NCBI GenBank assembly: GCA_019722365.1
Contig: JADFUC010000057.1
Coordinates: 99,613 to 163,612 of the forward strand
Length of the DNA: 64,000 nucleotides
Reading direction: 5' to 3'
Source of the DNA: Lithospermum erythrorhizon
Taxonomy: Eukaryota > Streptophyta > Magnoliopsida > Boraginales > Boraginaceae
Numbering within the stretch: position 1 is the stretch's first letter; the number at the start of each line of letters is the position of its first letter. Below are positions 36,379 to 50,171 of the stretch, piece by piece. A program made the translations under genes and the position numbers. The notes beneath the pieces are model-generated. The model was not told the DNA's origin. It made no database searches and was given only the letters and a program-made list of their open reading frames with translations.

Positions 36379-37181
36379 TGTTGGAAATCAATGAAAATTG
36401 ATTCCCTTTATTATGCCGTTGCGACAATTGTGTATCGATTGATTTACCGGGTTGGTTAAATGAGTTACTAGAACTTAGTAGTTGCCATTAATTGTATATT
36501 ACTAGTGTGGGTTCTCATGATAATTTAAGGGGTTATGGCGATGGCTAGATCTTACTCGTGTCGTTATAATAATAGTATTGGTCATATTATTATTTACTCT
36601 GATTACTAATATCGAGCACAGAAATTCATGTGATGGCATTGAATTATATTTCATCATGAAATTAAACTACATTGCTAAATTGAGGTTGATTGTAATCAGC
36701 GAATATTCTCAATTAGAATTTTACGTGATAATGTAAAATATAAGTGGATAACCAATTAATTAATTAGTCAATTGAATTAATTTGATAGTTAGTTGAGCTT
36801 GTTAGTAACTTGTTAGTTACTATTAACAACTTGTTAGTGTTTGATTTTACTTAACGGTTTAATTAAATTTAACGGGTCGGCTCATTAAGCTATTCGGTTG
36901 AACTTTTAGGTTTGACCTATATAAATTTAAGCTTATTAGGTTTTTAAATCATAAGTTTTTCATGAAGTGAAAAACAAAACCTAACCTCCATTTTCCTCTC
37001 ATGTAATGAGAAATATTCAGGGAAGAATTGAAAAGTGCTACTCTTGATTTTCATCCAAATCAGTATGTTCTAGCAACACAAAATGTAGGATTGACCTCTC
37101 TGGTGTGGGCCGTGGCCTTCGTTGAAGTCTTCCAGCCAATGGAGTAAGGAGACTTGGGAAAGATTTAGAGATAGACTTCGG
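36379..37181 (+). repeat. copia-3 5' LTR
   Basis: Starts TGTTGGAAATCAATGAAAATTG. The first ~350 bp resemble the copia-1/2 LTR, but the rest diverges, giving a shorter subfamily (~800 bp) shared with 20310-21159. The end is inferred from a degraded PBS (GGCATCTGCTGTGAGC) at about 37183. Confidence 0.75.
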
Positions 37182-38680
37182 CGGCATCTGCTGTGAGCTC
37201 TTTGATGTATTTTTATCTAATTTGATTGTGTGTTGACATAATTTGACGTTGTTAATTGTTTCATGAATTGAAAGGATTAAAGAGATGATTAATTTGTATT
37301 TTAATTTGAGGTAGAATCATTTCGATTTTAGAGAGGTTTAGAAATTTCAAAAGAATTACGAAATTAAATTTGTGTTCTTGACCCTTTATTGGTTCATAAA
37401 ATATTTTTTCTAGAATTTTTGAATTTTTTAAGTACTCAAAAATTCATTGAATTTGCGGATTGTTTGGGTTTGTCGAAAAACTAGAAGTGTTTTGATAAAA
37501 TTCCCACTTGGGCGTTCAATAATGATATTGTTGATGTTCAAGCCAAATGCCAGGAATTTTGATTTCTTAGAGCCTCCAAATCATTTTACAAAGTTAAATT
37601 AATGCGGAAAAAGCGAGAAAAAGCTGATGAATTACCCAAAAATGGGTCTCGAACTTGCGGACATCGTCCGGGCGCGTCGGTGCGGGTACCTTCCATTACC
37701 GGGGCGTAACACGGCATTACAACGGCACCGACGGGCGTGTCGGTGTGGTGGCCGGAGGCCGGTGGTTTTGGTCGTTGAAGTTCGTCGTCCGTTTTTAGAA
37801 AACCCTAAATGTATTTTATGTAATTATTTTTGGTTTTAAAATTATTGGTAATTATTAATTTCGGTTTTAAATGTTAAATCATAAATTTTGTCATTAAGAT
37901 AATTGAATATATATCTTGAATGACATTAAATTTGATTTATATTTCCCTTTCATAATTATTTTCATTAATTGATAATTTTTGAAAATATTTTTCATGGTGA
38001 CTTTAAATTTTGAATTTTGGAGTTAAGTACTTATAAGTAATTATTCCATGATTTAAGTAGCCGATAATTATTGTAATAATTATCATTATCATATATTGAA
38101 TATATTCAAATTCATTACATTAATTGATTATTAATTGTAAATAATGGGTAGTGGTAGTCAATTATGAACATTTGATCTCATTCATTTAATATATATGACA
38201 TTAAGTGTATTTATTTGTTTTAATGTTTTGCCCATATATATTGTTATAGAATGGAAAGGATGTATTTAGATATGGCTGACGCGGAGAACTTGCAATTTTT
38301 CAGGAGGCTGAGAAGAATCACCAGACTTGCACTTCTAAGAATCTTTGTAATAAGACTTATATTTAACTTTGTTAAGAAGTGATGTAATAGGTTCTAGGGG
38401 TCATATCTATATCTCCTAAATGTGTGTTATTTATTTATTTTTCATGTTGTGCATGTTGCTTGAATATGTGCTATCTGGCCATGGTTAAATAACGTGTCTA
38501 AGCAATTAAAATTTAAGCAACGTGTCAGTAATTTTCAAGTTATTAATCGGTTACATTATTTGGGCACCTTGTGATGGCGGTGTTGCAGTTTGCACTGATA
38601 TGACAATGGATCATGTTGAAGTGATTTCCACTAATGTTGTGGGCTTCGGATGATCACTCCAGTAACTATTTGGTTTAATT
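37182..38680 (+). promoter_or_regulatory. copia-3 leader, first part
   Basis: AT-rich leader with a GC-rich island at about 37655-37790 (TCGGTGCGGGTACC, GGCACCGACGGGCGTGTCGG, GGCCGGAGGCCGG). It is cut at 38680 by gypsy-B and continues at 50172. Confidence 0.7.
38676..38680. repeat. gypsy-B target-site duplication (left)
   Basis: TAATT directly before the LTR; identical to 50172-50176 directly after the other LTR. Joining the flanks restores the GTTTAATTGGTATG of the intact leader at 25650. Confidence 0.9.
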
Positions 38681-39556
38681 TGTAACGACTACGCCTCGAG
38701 AGTAAATGCGCCTGAGTTAGTCGTCATCGACACGTATATCGGAGATCACCACTCTGATGGAGGTGACTCGAAAATCACTATTTAATAACCCATAGGGCAG
38801 ATAATTTGATAAACGATAAAATAGTTAATTGCATGTTATGCTACCGTGTTTGCCATCGTGGCATTACCTAACCTGACCCAAGCATAAAACTCCATGAAAC
38901 CAAGTCCTGAAATATTCACAAAATAGTTTACAATTTGACATCCCAAAAAAAATGTAAGCGGTACATCAAAAGTATAAAAGAGATGACTACCGAGGATCTG
39001 GCCTTGTCTCACTTTTAGGTAAATCACTTGGACACTTACGAACTCTGCTTGGGCTTCACCCAAAGGCACACTGATCGAGAAGGTATTAGGAAGGGGTAAC
39101 TTCAAACAGCAGTGAAGCGAATCCACCCGGATGGTAACTTACCCATCCGAATAGAGGTAAACAATAAATGATATATATACGTAGAGATAAGATAGATAGA
39201 TATATTTATATATACAATATTGAGGAAATATACCAACTTCTCAAGACATCATAACATAAATATGTCATTAACAAATACACCATTATAGAAGATAAAACTA
39301 CGTTAACTCGCATGTCATACCCCAGTCATCACATAATCAAGCAGTAAAAGAGCAAAATTTCACAACCCAGTTCATACTACAACAACAATAAAGTAACTAC
39401 GAAAAATGGTAACAACATCTATATCACATTAGTCCTTTTCGGCATTTCCTTGACAGCCAGCAACAGCATACCACTTTTCGGTTCGCCCGCCCGAGCATGA
39501 CATCGCCCGTATCACTTTTTCGGCTCACCGCCGAACACCCCAAAGTGTTGCCCAGA
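38681..39556 (-). repeat. gypsy-B 3' LTR, outer part
   Basis: Starts TGTAACGACTACGCC and matches 47726 to about 48575 of the 5' LTR (TTAATAACCCATA, GGCATTACCTAA, TAAAACTCCAT). It stops at the inserted copia fragment. Confidence 0.85.
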
Positions 39557-42284
39557 TTTGATCATCAGCCCACAGCGTAGTAAAAATCGCCCGACATGAT
39601 CCATTGTCATATCAAATGCAACGTTAACCGTAATCGCGGTGTCTTTTGGTGATCTGATTGATTGCGCAACTTTAAATTGGCTTGATACTTTGCTTAAATT
39701 TTAATTGGTAGGGTATTATTGCTGTTTTTCGTTCTTTAAATGCGTCTTAGCCGCGTAATAAGCTGACCGCTGCAACATGAAAAAATAAAAACAAGTAATG
39801 CACATTCAAGAGATATGCGATATGGCCACATAACTATTCTGGTATTTGTAAATACTAACATAAGTCTAATTTTTTGTATCTTGTGCCGGATCAGCAGGGT
39901 CCACAGTACCGCCCAGTGAAATGATCTTGATATATTTCACTTAGTGCAATGTTTATATACTAACCCACGTCTTAGGCGACTATGACTTGTGGGTAAAACA
40001 ATAAATAAATAAATACAAGAAAATATGACTCAGAAGGTCATTTACAACATTACGGTTCGCAGACCGAAAAAATAAATAAATGGGCCATATCTATATACCT
40101 CCATTCCAATCACCATTACAAAATATAGGCACTTTATTAAATCATATAAATGAACTTAATAAATATTTTAAATGGCATTGGAAAATGCATGTTTGTAATT
40201 ATCAAATTAATTAATCCATGTAATTACACATATTAAAATTAATTAATATAAACTCAATTATCATACACGAAATAAATTAATAGTATTACCAATAATTATT
40301 AACCATATTACATATTATAGAAAATATTTATCACAAGTATATTCTAAAATATATTAAGTAATTAATTGTTACCATAATTGTTATATCAACTTTTAAATTA
40401 AATTTAAAAATATATAATATAAAGGATATTAATTAATTGTCATCACATAATTAGGTACGAGTAATTAGGTGATTAAAATGACAAATAATCAATAAAACCC
40501 AGTATAACTAGTCCTTAATTTTAGGAAGCAAAATACGGAATAAGTCGGGTAGGTTTTTCAAAATTAGGAAGCACAAATCATAATAGACTCGGGCGACCGA
40601 CTGACGGTCGGCCGTCGACACGTCTTGACACCGTCGTGTAGGTCATCGTCGACGTCGGTTTGAGTACCAAAATAAGCCCGATCGACACAGCCCGTGAAGT
40701 CGTAGAATCGATCGGCCGATTTGTCAGTAATAATACCCAACTTGATTTTTAGATTTAATTTAATTCATTTGTAAAATCATTTTGGACGCTTTAAAATTTT
40801 CAAAACTTATGAAATTCTAACACTTTAAACTTCATAATTTTCTTGAACAAATCCCGTAGTCGTTCAATAAAATAAATTTCGTATATTTAATTATTAATTA
40901 AACTGTCAAAATCGCAAAAATTGTTTGAGGCACTTAGAAAAATCCAAAAATTATGAAATTTATTGGAGATCTTCTAAGTACTATCTGAGTTCCAAAAGCA
41001 ATTTATCTGTAATTTGACAAAATTTTTACATCCCCAAACACGTTTTACAAAAGCTGTTTTAAAAATAAAACGATTAAATCATCGCTTTAATTTGTAAACA
41101 AAAATCCATGTTAACAAAAATGTGATAATACATCATCATAAACTTGGCAACACATGTGTAAATCAATGTCGAGCATGGTGATTTATTACCGTCATGTGTT
41201 GCTCGATTAAATATATGAGCAGGGAATGTCGAATAAAAATTGATAAAAAGCAAAACAGCGTAAAAATAAATAATGTAAAAGCAACTTTAATTTGGCTCAT
41301 GATGCCCATGGAAGATATTATATATATATGAGTATAAATACAAATCCATATTCGAGGGGATCTTAAAGTGATTACTAAATTTATTATGCAAAAAACTTAT
41401 ATAATTCTGATTATATGGCTTAGGAATTACTTATAGTGCGGCGGAGTAAATTCCACTAAGTTCCACGAGCTTCAAATTCACAACGTGAATTTGACTTCCC
41501 TTTAGCTCCTTGTTGCAATATCAATCGTATGATATCTACAGTTGGTCGCGGGAGGTTGAATCGAGAACCGATTTATGCTAGTATGAGTTGAACAAAACCA
41601 AAAACCCCAAAATTCTTGGGAGAATTTCGGCCAAAGGGCGGGGAGGCTGCTGGGTTTTTGATGAAAAAGCTTTCTAAAACCATAAAAACCTAAAGTTTGC
41701 TTATAGGACTAGGTTAAAAGCAAGCCCGATAAGCAACCCGTTAAGTATTAAACGACTTCGTTAACTTTCTATTAGTTCGTTAAGACGCACTAATGAGTTG
41801 CTAATGAAGTTGAACTATTTAATTAGCTTAATTAATAGTAATGAGTCAACTCATCGATAATCTTTCAAGTTATTGATAAATACTAAAACTCTTTCCGAAC
41901 CAATTAAATAACTATTTGAGTGATTACATTCATTCAATCGATATTACACCAAAATGTAGAACCGCTTGTAGTGAGAAATACATTTCTCAGTACTCTGATT
42001 CTTTAATTTCATACATGAAATATAACTCAACGTCCTTTGTATGTGTGTGACCTTCTAGGCTCGAATAATAATGAGGTTATAATAATAGTAATTGACCATT
42101 ATATTATTATAACGATAATAGTAGATACATGATAAATTTCATAACGCTAAGTACTCGTAGTCGCAGTAATATACAATTACTGAATTTGAACACTAAGTTA
42201 CGATAATCACATTTGTAGGCGGTAAATGAATTAATACACAATTATTAAGCAGACAATAAGCAGTAATTCTGGGTGATTTCCAAC
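39557..42284 (-). mobile_element. Nested copia fragment: 5' LTR plus leader
   Basis: Minus strand: leader 39557-41308 (GC island about 40590-40720), PBS-like GGGCATCATGAGCC at about 41293-41307, and LTR 41309-42284 ending GATTTCCAAC. The right edge is the natural LTR end; the left edge lies inside the leader, so gag-pol and the other LTR are gone. About 880 bp of the host gypsy LTR is missing too, so the loss extended into the flank. Confidence 0.8.
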
Positions 42285-43019
42285 CGATTATACTATCGAC
42301 CACATTTTTGGAAAGAAAGTCAACCCACAATCACTTTCGAAAAGTCCTTTCGACTATAACAACACTTTCTACCCCAAATATCAATCATTATCAATTCATA
42401 TATTATAATTTAAGCCTAGACCCGTAATTACATTCCATAATATCACCAAAAACCAAAGTCAACCCAAAAAATTCCAAAGTCAAGCGCCCTAAAACGTCAT
42501 TCACCTGTAAGCGAGGATATTTCAACTTCGATAATAACTAATTTATAATCCAGAATCAATTGGAGCAATAAAATTGAAAATACAAAAAAGCGGCTTCGAG
42601 GCGATCTCCCGAAATATTCCTGAAAATTCGGTTCTTGCAACTTAAAAACGGCGAAGCGATGAGGGAAGCTAAAAAATTTGAGATGTAGCTTGAGAGATGG
42701 AGGAGAAAATTGAAGAAGAAGAATTGAAAAAAAATGGGAAAAAAAATCACGCGGTTGTCACGGCGAGAGGAGAAAGAAATGGTTTGGGGGTTTGGGCTTG
42801 TTTTGATGGCTAAGTAGTTGGGTTGGGCCCAAAAGCCCAACCGGTGAAAATCCGAACATTTTATTCGATCGATACCTCTCGTTTTAATTTATCTCGACTA
42901 ACTTCCGAACTTTGACATTATCATACATAAATATTAAATTAGGTTTCTAATTTTTATGTAAATAAATTTAAAATCTCCCGTTTAATTTATTAATTAGCAG
43001 TGGATTCATAGGTTTTACA
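42285..43019 (-). repeat. gypsy-B 3' LTR, inner part
   Basis: Matches about 49455-50171 of the 5' LTR (AAAGTCAACCC, GACTATAACAACACTTTC, CTAAGTAGTTGGGTTGGGCCC) and ends GGTTTTACA. Confidence 0.85.
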
Positions 43020-43031
43020 TTCTACCCACCT
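43020..43031 (-). other. gypsy-B polypurine tract
   Basis: On the element strand AGGTGGGTAGAA directly precedes the TGTAAAACC LTR start. It follows a conserved pol-end segment AATTTCGAGGACC. Confidence 0.75.
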
Positions 43032-46000
43032 AACAAAAATTTAGGTCCTCGAAATTCTCAACTCAAAAGCTACTAAAGGTAAAAATTAGAACAACCAAGA
43101 TCCTTAACCTCGGACCTTGGCTGCGGGTAACGGTTTCTCATCCTCCTCCTTGTTTCAGCGTGGCTCTACACTGATGATTTCTCCACAAAACTTTTACCAA
43201 TTTCACTTCTACGTTCTCGGCACCTTCTCTTTAGATCCAAGATCCTCACCGGTCCTCTCGTAGGTCGAATCTACACCCGGTCATCCGGTGACTTCCCAGA
43301 TATGCGACTGCAAATCGACGCGTGCTTCCTCAAGCAAGGCGTGGAACACATCATGAATCTCCAACTCTACGAGCAGCAAGCGGTAAGCTCTGCTCGCGCC
43401 GTAAGATTTTAAGCGGTCCAATGCAGGGACTCGGCTTCTCTTCTCGAACCTCGTTACACCCATGGGGGATATCTTTCAAAAAATACTAAATTAAGCCACC
43501 GAGCGACAAATCACTTGAGTCATTCGGCGTACTTCTTTTGTCTATCCTGTGCCGTCCTCAAATGTTGTTGTATCACTTTTACTCTCTCTATCGAACTCTC
43601 CACCAACTCAGACCCATAAATCTTTCTTTCCACCTCGTTCGACATATGGTAGTCCTCGCCTCCCGGCCATACAAAGCTTGAGCGGTGCCATCCCGATGCT
43701 AGCAGCGTTATTATAAGCGAACTCCATTTTCGGCAACTCCTCATCCAAACTGAGCTTCAACCTGGCTCGCGGCATGTCCTCGGCGAATGGATTTATACCG
43801 GATAAATCCAAGATCGTTTGAGGATGGCTTGATACTCAAATGAACGCCCAGGTCACTAGCGCCTCTTGGAAGCCTTCCCAGCTCTCGAAGTGAACTAATA
43901 CTATCCAGAAACAATATTCTTTGGCACCCCGTGTAGTCTGCATGCCCAGTCTGCGTCGTCTTGTGCGGCTAATAGGCCGTCGGTTGCTGATGGGTAGAAA
44001 ATGAAGCGGTCTTAGATAGTCTATCCACAATTGCAATCCTATCATTTCTTTTAGAGTTTTCGGAAGCCCAAACACAAAGTCCATGGTGATCTTACCATGT
44101 CCATTCGGTATCGTGTGAGTTGCGTGACCCCACGGAAGGTTTATGGTCAATCTTGACACGTTACGACAAATCAACACTTTGCTAAAATCATGATTTCTTT
44201 CTTCATCCCGGCCTGATAGTTCTCCCTTAAATTCGGTGCATTTACGTACTCCCGGATGCGTATTATATGAAGCATTGTGAGCACCAATCCAAGTCTCCAC
44301 TTTTGAGTCGGCCAGTGGGGCCTGACCGCTCATTTCTCCTAAACGCGAGAATACCCATCGTCGCCCAGCTGTAAACTAGGGTTTTCTACCATTCGCTTCC
44401 TCGATCGACAGCACTTTTTTCGCTTTCTTTTGCATCTCTCCTATTTTGTCTAACACTTTAGTGCCGCTTCATATAGGCCAACAAAGATCCATCACCTCCG
44501 ACCTCAAAATTTTTTCCCAATCTATTTCAACTCCCTCTTTGGCTCCTTACGCTTCCCTTTTCGACAGGCATCGGCCACTCGTTGGCTTTCCACGGATGAT
44601 ATTCAATCGTTAGATCGTAGTCACTTTCGAAACTACGTCGCGTCGTATGCAAATTAGGCTCCTGCGGGTGTTGATGTACTTCAAACTCTTGTGGTGCGTG
44701 AGATATCGGCATTGAACCCCCATACAAGTAGTGTCTCCAGAATTTTTAAGCGATAACTGTCGCGGCTAACTCAAGTCAAGGGGTAGGATAATTCTTCTCA
44801 TGATTCTTCAATTTTAGAAGCATATGCAATTACCTTCCCGTTTTGCATCAATACGCCTAACCCCACGATGTGTGAGCTTGTCGTTGTACACCACATACCC
44901 TGGGTTCCTTGGTAGTGTCAACAGTCTTTGTAGTCAATCTCCTCTTGACTCATTGAAGCAACATCACGCTCTTCGCCCCCGAGCAAATGGTACACCGCTT
45001 CTGGTCGAGCACGGTCATCGGGCGATCCAGCGAAGTCTTGTATCGATCTTACGTAATCGGCTAAACCCAAGAAACTTCTCCTCCGTCACACTTGCCGAGG
45101 CCTCTCTCAATTAAATCACCGCTTCCACCTTTTGAGGGTCCATGTAGACTTACGCCGCCAGAGGCATAACATGACTGAATTGTACCTTCCCAGCCAAAAT
45201 TCACACTTTGAAAACTTTGCGTACAGGCGGTTTAGTAAGATTTCAATACTTTCTAAAATGCTCATCGTGTTCCAACTCACTCTTAAAATAGATTAAGATG
45301 TCATCAGCCAATACAACCACGTGAACTTATCCAAACTCCAGCCACGATTCATCGGGTCCATGAAAGGCTGGCTGGTGCATTTGTCAATCAAGCGGCATCA
45401 CCAGAACTTCATAGTGCCCGTATCTTCCGGCAGCTAATTTTGAGATATCATCTTCCTTAATTCTCAATTGGTGATATCCGGACCTCGAAATCAATTTTGA
45501 AAAGACGCCGCGGCCCTCGGTTGATTGAATCATCGATCCTTGGCGGCGGGTACGGTTCTTAATAGTCACTTTGTTTTAGCGTTGGTATCCGATACAAAGC
45601 CTCGTCGTTCCATCCTTCTTCTGGCGAACAATCTTTGGAGCACCCGTGGAGGCACTTCGGCCTTATAAATCCTTTTCCAACAACTCCCGCAGCTAGCGTG
45701 TTCAACTCTTTCAACTTCTTTGAGCCATCTGCATGCGGTGCCATAGATATCGGAGCCGTTCGGTACCACCTCATCGAAAATTCAATCTCTCTGTTCGGAG
45801 GTAGTCCTGGCAAATCCTTCGGAAACACATCCTCGAATTCTCTCACAATCCGGACATTTTCAAGCTTAGGCTCATCTTTCTTCAAGTCCGTTACGTAACC
45901 CAAATACCCGATACATCCCTTGTTCAGTAACTTACGAGCTTCTAACACCGAGATCACACAAGACGATAAAACTCTCTATCTCCGACAACTTCGTAATTAG

Positions 46001-47640
46001 ACTCGGAGCTAGTAAGCACAATCTCCTTGCGGTGACAATTTATTACGGCGCGGTGTTCCCAACCCAGTCCGTCCCAAAATCCAAGTCAAAATCCACTAAC
46101 TCAAAGGGTATGGTCTACTTCTAATACATGATTATCAGCAGCAAGGGACAGTACTATAAACTTGAATTACCTCGACCGACCTCCCCCACCGGTGTCATTA
46201 TCATCAAGGTACTCTCGAGATGTTGTTAACTCAAAGATAGCCTTTTAGCAAAAGTCGAGATATAAAAGAGTGTGTGGCTCAGAATCAAGCAATCTGTAGC
46301 GAGCATCAAGGCCGTGTAAAAGCTGGGGTACTGTCGCCATTCTCGGAATATCCCGTGCCTCGCGCTACGTGACTACATTATGTCGCCTACGCCGTGCCAA
46401 CTCCACTCATGCGCTACCTACTACACCTGTCGATCTACCAAATCCTCGGCCACGACTGTCGTCCTCCCAACCAGGTCGCCTCGTACCACGAGATCCGCTT
46501 TCTCCCCGAAAATGTGGCAGCGGAAGTGGTACTCACACATGCCCACATAAGAGACATACATTTGCAAAAAGTACCCCATTTGACATCGGAAGCTGCGTTA
46601 CCACTGCAGTGGCGACATCTCTCGCGCATTGCTTGCTACCTTGGCCCGATGCTTGGCGGTATGAACATGCGAACACCGTACCATATGAAAACCACCCATT
46701 ACGGGAGGTAGAAGAGACGGCCACATGCGGGTTGAGCAGGGCGGTGTCTTTAATGTGGCTACGTCTTGGGCGGTCTTTGTGAGATTCCTTTGAAATCGAT
46801 CGATGCGACCACGTAGCTCCCGATCCTTGTCGGACACTCACTGCTTTTCACTACAGGTACGCTATGTCCCTCTCCACCTACCTTGCATTCCTCAACGAGG
46901 TGGCGGTGTAAGTGAACAAGGACAACCTCTCCCGAATTTGTTGTAATCTCGGCCCACTGACGAAAGCCCCGCGTCTACGGCCAGGCTCGGTGGAGTGCGC
47001 TCCCGGAATCAAGCCGGCCTTGAAATCGTAAACTCTGTACCCATCAGCTGTTCTCTCCCCCTGTTGCATCAGACGACTCCTCTCCATCGCATACATATGT
47101 GTCTCCAAGCAGTGCACTTACAAAGAGTTTCAGAATCTAACAGTGATCGTCTACTTACAACACGCCCAAATAACATTGGACATGGTTCATGACTCACAGC
47201 TCCGCCCGACGCCCGATACTGCACAAACTTCACCTTTAACTCATCTCCAAAACCCGTCGGTTCAAACTTATTCTCTAATGCCTCCAAGAATTCGTCCTTG
47301 ACCTCAGGTGTCTAGGATGGTCCTTCTTCGAGAGCGTCTAGCAATGCAGTGCCGAATCTCGCCTCTCAGTGCCCGGCTGGCGGAGAATCGTGCGGGGCTG
47401 CGTCACTCAGCTATCTCCCGAGAATCCTCATTACTCGACTCCTCACAGGGGTGCACCTCCTCACTGCAGGGACAGGTTGGTCTGTTTCGACTCACCACTT
47501 GCGCCCCGCTCTCGCTCCCGCGAGCTGCGCCACAGAGCCCCACCTACAGATTACACCCCTCTTTCAGTGACACCTATAGCGTAGTCTCGCCTCACTCTAG
47601 AAGCACTGCCCACTAGCGGGTCCGCGATTCGATCTGCTTG
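43032..47640 (-). pseudogene. gypsy-B gag-pol, frameshifted
   Basis: Minus strand, in order: gag from about 47640, with FEPTGFGDELKVKFVQY at about 47205-47260 and a zinc-knuckle remnant (CLLCGHVG) at about 46535-46575; protease about 46360-45960; the linker VREFEDVFPKDLPGLPP with an IEFS tail at about 45770-45850; RT with VFSKLISRSGYHQLRIKEDD at about 45450-45510, then YGHYEVLVMPL at about 45385-45420; catalytic box VLADDILI near 45290-45315, DD kept but FI changed; integrase with ITMDFVFGLPKT at about 44060-44095 and EFAYNNAASIGMAP near 43680-43730; then ELEIHDVFHALLEEARVD at about 43310-43370. This is standard Ty3/gypsy order. Frameshifts throughout. Confidence 0.88.
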
Positions 47641-47707
47641 ACTCAACTCTGGGTGGCATCCTCCAGGCAGGTCTGGCAGCCTGAGAACCCCGGTTAAAGC
47701 GAGCCTA

Positions 47708-47725
47708 GGCTCACGATACTGCAAG
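47708..47725 (-). other. gypsy-B primer-binding site
   Basis: Element strand after the LTR: TTGCAGTATCGTGAGCC, a degraded form of the initiator tRNA-Met complement. Confidence 0.5.
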
Positions 47726-50171
47726 TGTAACGACCCGCCTCGAGTCGTACGCCCTCGAGGTTGGAGTCGTCATCAACCTGTATATCTGAGTCACCATACG
47801 ATGGTTGACACGAAAATCACCTGTTTAATAACCCATAAAACCTGATAATTTGATAAACAGTAAAATAGTTTCGAAAATTTAAATGTTGTACTACCGAGTT
47901 TAACCATCGTGGCATTACCTAATACAACCCAAAGCATAAAACTCCATCAAACCAAGTCACAAAATATTCCACAAAATAGTTTACAATTTAACATCCCAAA
48001 ACAAAATGTAAGCGAGTACATCGAAATCATAAAAGAGATAGCGCCGAGGATCTGGCCAACGTCTCACCTAGGTAAATCAACGGACTCCCACAAACTGCCG
48101 ACTCACAAAGGCACTGTCAATCACGAAGGTGGGAAGGGGTAGCCTCGGCCGGCTTAGTGGAAAGCGAATCACCCGGATGTGCAACACCGCATCCGAATGA
48201 GGTACACAATAAAGGATATATATATGTAGAGATAAGATAGATAGATATATTTATATATAAAATGCAGGCTCTACATTATCAAGGCATCATAACGAGAAAT
48301 AACCATCGTTAACAAATCGCCCGTTATAGAAGATGCAACTTACGTTAACTCACATGTCATACCCCCGAGATCTCGTATCACATAATCAAGCAGTAAAACT
48401 TGACAAAATTTAACAACCCGGCGTTGTACTACAACAACAATAAAGTAACTTAGAAATGAAACACAATAACATCATATATCGCATTTAGGTCCTTTTTCAT
48501 TTGTATCGAACATGACAACAAAATACCCTTTTCGGCGGGCTCACCCCTTGAACACCCAACATGGGTATATCCTTTCATTTCTTGCCCCGAGCATGTACCG
48601 TCTCATATATCCTCAAATCAACAAGTCTGAAATCACATATAATACTAAACATAGAAACATCACCCAACCAATCTCAATGCGGCATTCATAATATACACGA
48701 TACAATAAATTTCGTATAGAGCCATACTCAACAAAATATACTCACGAATCGTCTGCCTTAATATACTCGGTTTGAATACCCGAACATATGCATACTCAAG
48801 GACCTGCGCTCGAGCATACGTGTACTCGACAAGACTACCACAAAATAAATATACATAATCGCTAACTTACAACCACCATACAAGTCAACATTCACAATTT
48901 CACAATTATACCCACATATAAGTTTGTAGCTGCAAGACACATGATCGCGTCAATTACCATATGCCGCTCAAACATAAGCCAAAGAGGTAACAAGCAGTGA
49001 TAAATCCCCACCTTGGCTAGTGCCACTAATGGCAGTCAATCGTCTCCGCATTTGTTCCCACGTCGAGTGCGAGCAGAAGCATCCAGTAAGTACTACTGCA
49101 TTAACAATTTCAACCACTTATCTACAATTCAATTCCCCAGCTTTTAGAGCCCATTTTAGTTACATTTGACCCTTACGTAGATTGCTAATTATGGTTCAAT
49201 AGCAACTACGATGGCCGAATGTCACTACCGAACTAATCCCATAATCGCCAATACCTTATCCAGCTTACTAGCATTTCCAATCGTTGATATTGAAATTCCA
49301 ACTTTTCAAATTAGTTAAACCATTACTATCAACCTCTAAATAGTCCGCTTACTACTCGAAATCTACTAACTATTTTCAACGTATTTTCTTCCAACACTTA
49401 TAACTCACAATTTCATTCAGCAATCAAATAACGTTAAATAACGTATTATCTTATCAAACGCGTTTTTAAGAAAGTCAACCCCGTCCTCGAAAGTCAACTT
49501 CGACTATAACAACACTTTCACCCCAAATATCGTCATTATCAATTCATATATATTATAATTTAAGCCTAGACCATAATTACATTCCATAATATCAACCAAA
49601 AACCAAAGTCAACTGAATATTTAAAGTCAACTACCCTAAAAACATCCAGTCCACCTTAAATACGATATTTCAGCACCAATAATAACTAATTTCTGTCCAG
49701 AATCGATTGGGCAATAAAATTGAAAATACAAAAGTCAGCGAAAAAAGTCAGCACAGAATCTCCCAAAATATTCAAGATCGGGACCTTTCTTACCTTAAAA
49801 TGGCCCGAGGGCGATGAGGGAAAGGCTGCCAAAAATTTGAGGTCTAAATCTTGAGATGGAGGAGGGTGAAGAAGAATTGAAAAAATGGGGAAAAATAGGG
49901 TTGTCGCAGAGGAGAAGAAGGAAATGGGTTTTGGGGTTTGGGCCTTTCTTTGATAGCTAAGTAGTTGGGTTGGGCCCAAAAAGCCCCTTGGGTGACAGGA
50001 AAATCGACATTTTTATTCGATCGTGCCTCTCGTTTTAATTTATATAGAGCAACTAACTTCGAACTTTTACATTATCGTGCCTGCTTAAAATATTAGTGAT
50101 TTTCTAATTTTATGTAAATAAATTTAAAATCTCTGTTTTAATTTATTAATTAGATGGATTACGGTTTTACA
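47726..50171 (-). repeat. gypsy-B 5' LTR
   Basis: 2446 bp, TGTAACGACCCGCC to CGGTTTTACA on the plus strand; that is TGTAAAACC...GGTCGTTACA on the element strand. It is uninterrupted, unlike the 3' LTR. An AGATAGATAGATATAT run lies near 48235. Confidence 0.9.

Larger units (their letters stand above)
38681..50171 (-). mobile_element. gypsy-B: Ty3/gypsy retrotransposon in copia-3 leader
   Basis: Minus-strand element with 5' LTR 47726-50171, PBS about 47708-47725, gag-pol 43033-47640, PPT 43020-43031 and 3' LTR 38681-43019, which itself holds a 2.7 kb copia piece. A perfect 5 bp target duplication, TAATT, flanks it. This is the best-defined transposition in the window. Its LTR family differs from gypsy-A. 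Confidence 0.93.

Noticed and set aside
46369..46782. 137-codon plus-strand open frame
   Set aside because: Antisense to gypsy-B gag and its zinc-knuckle remnant; no domain of its own.
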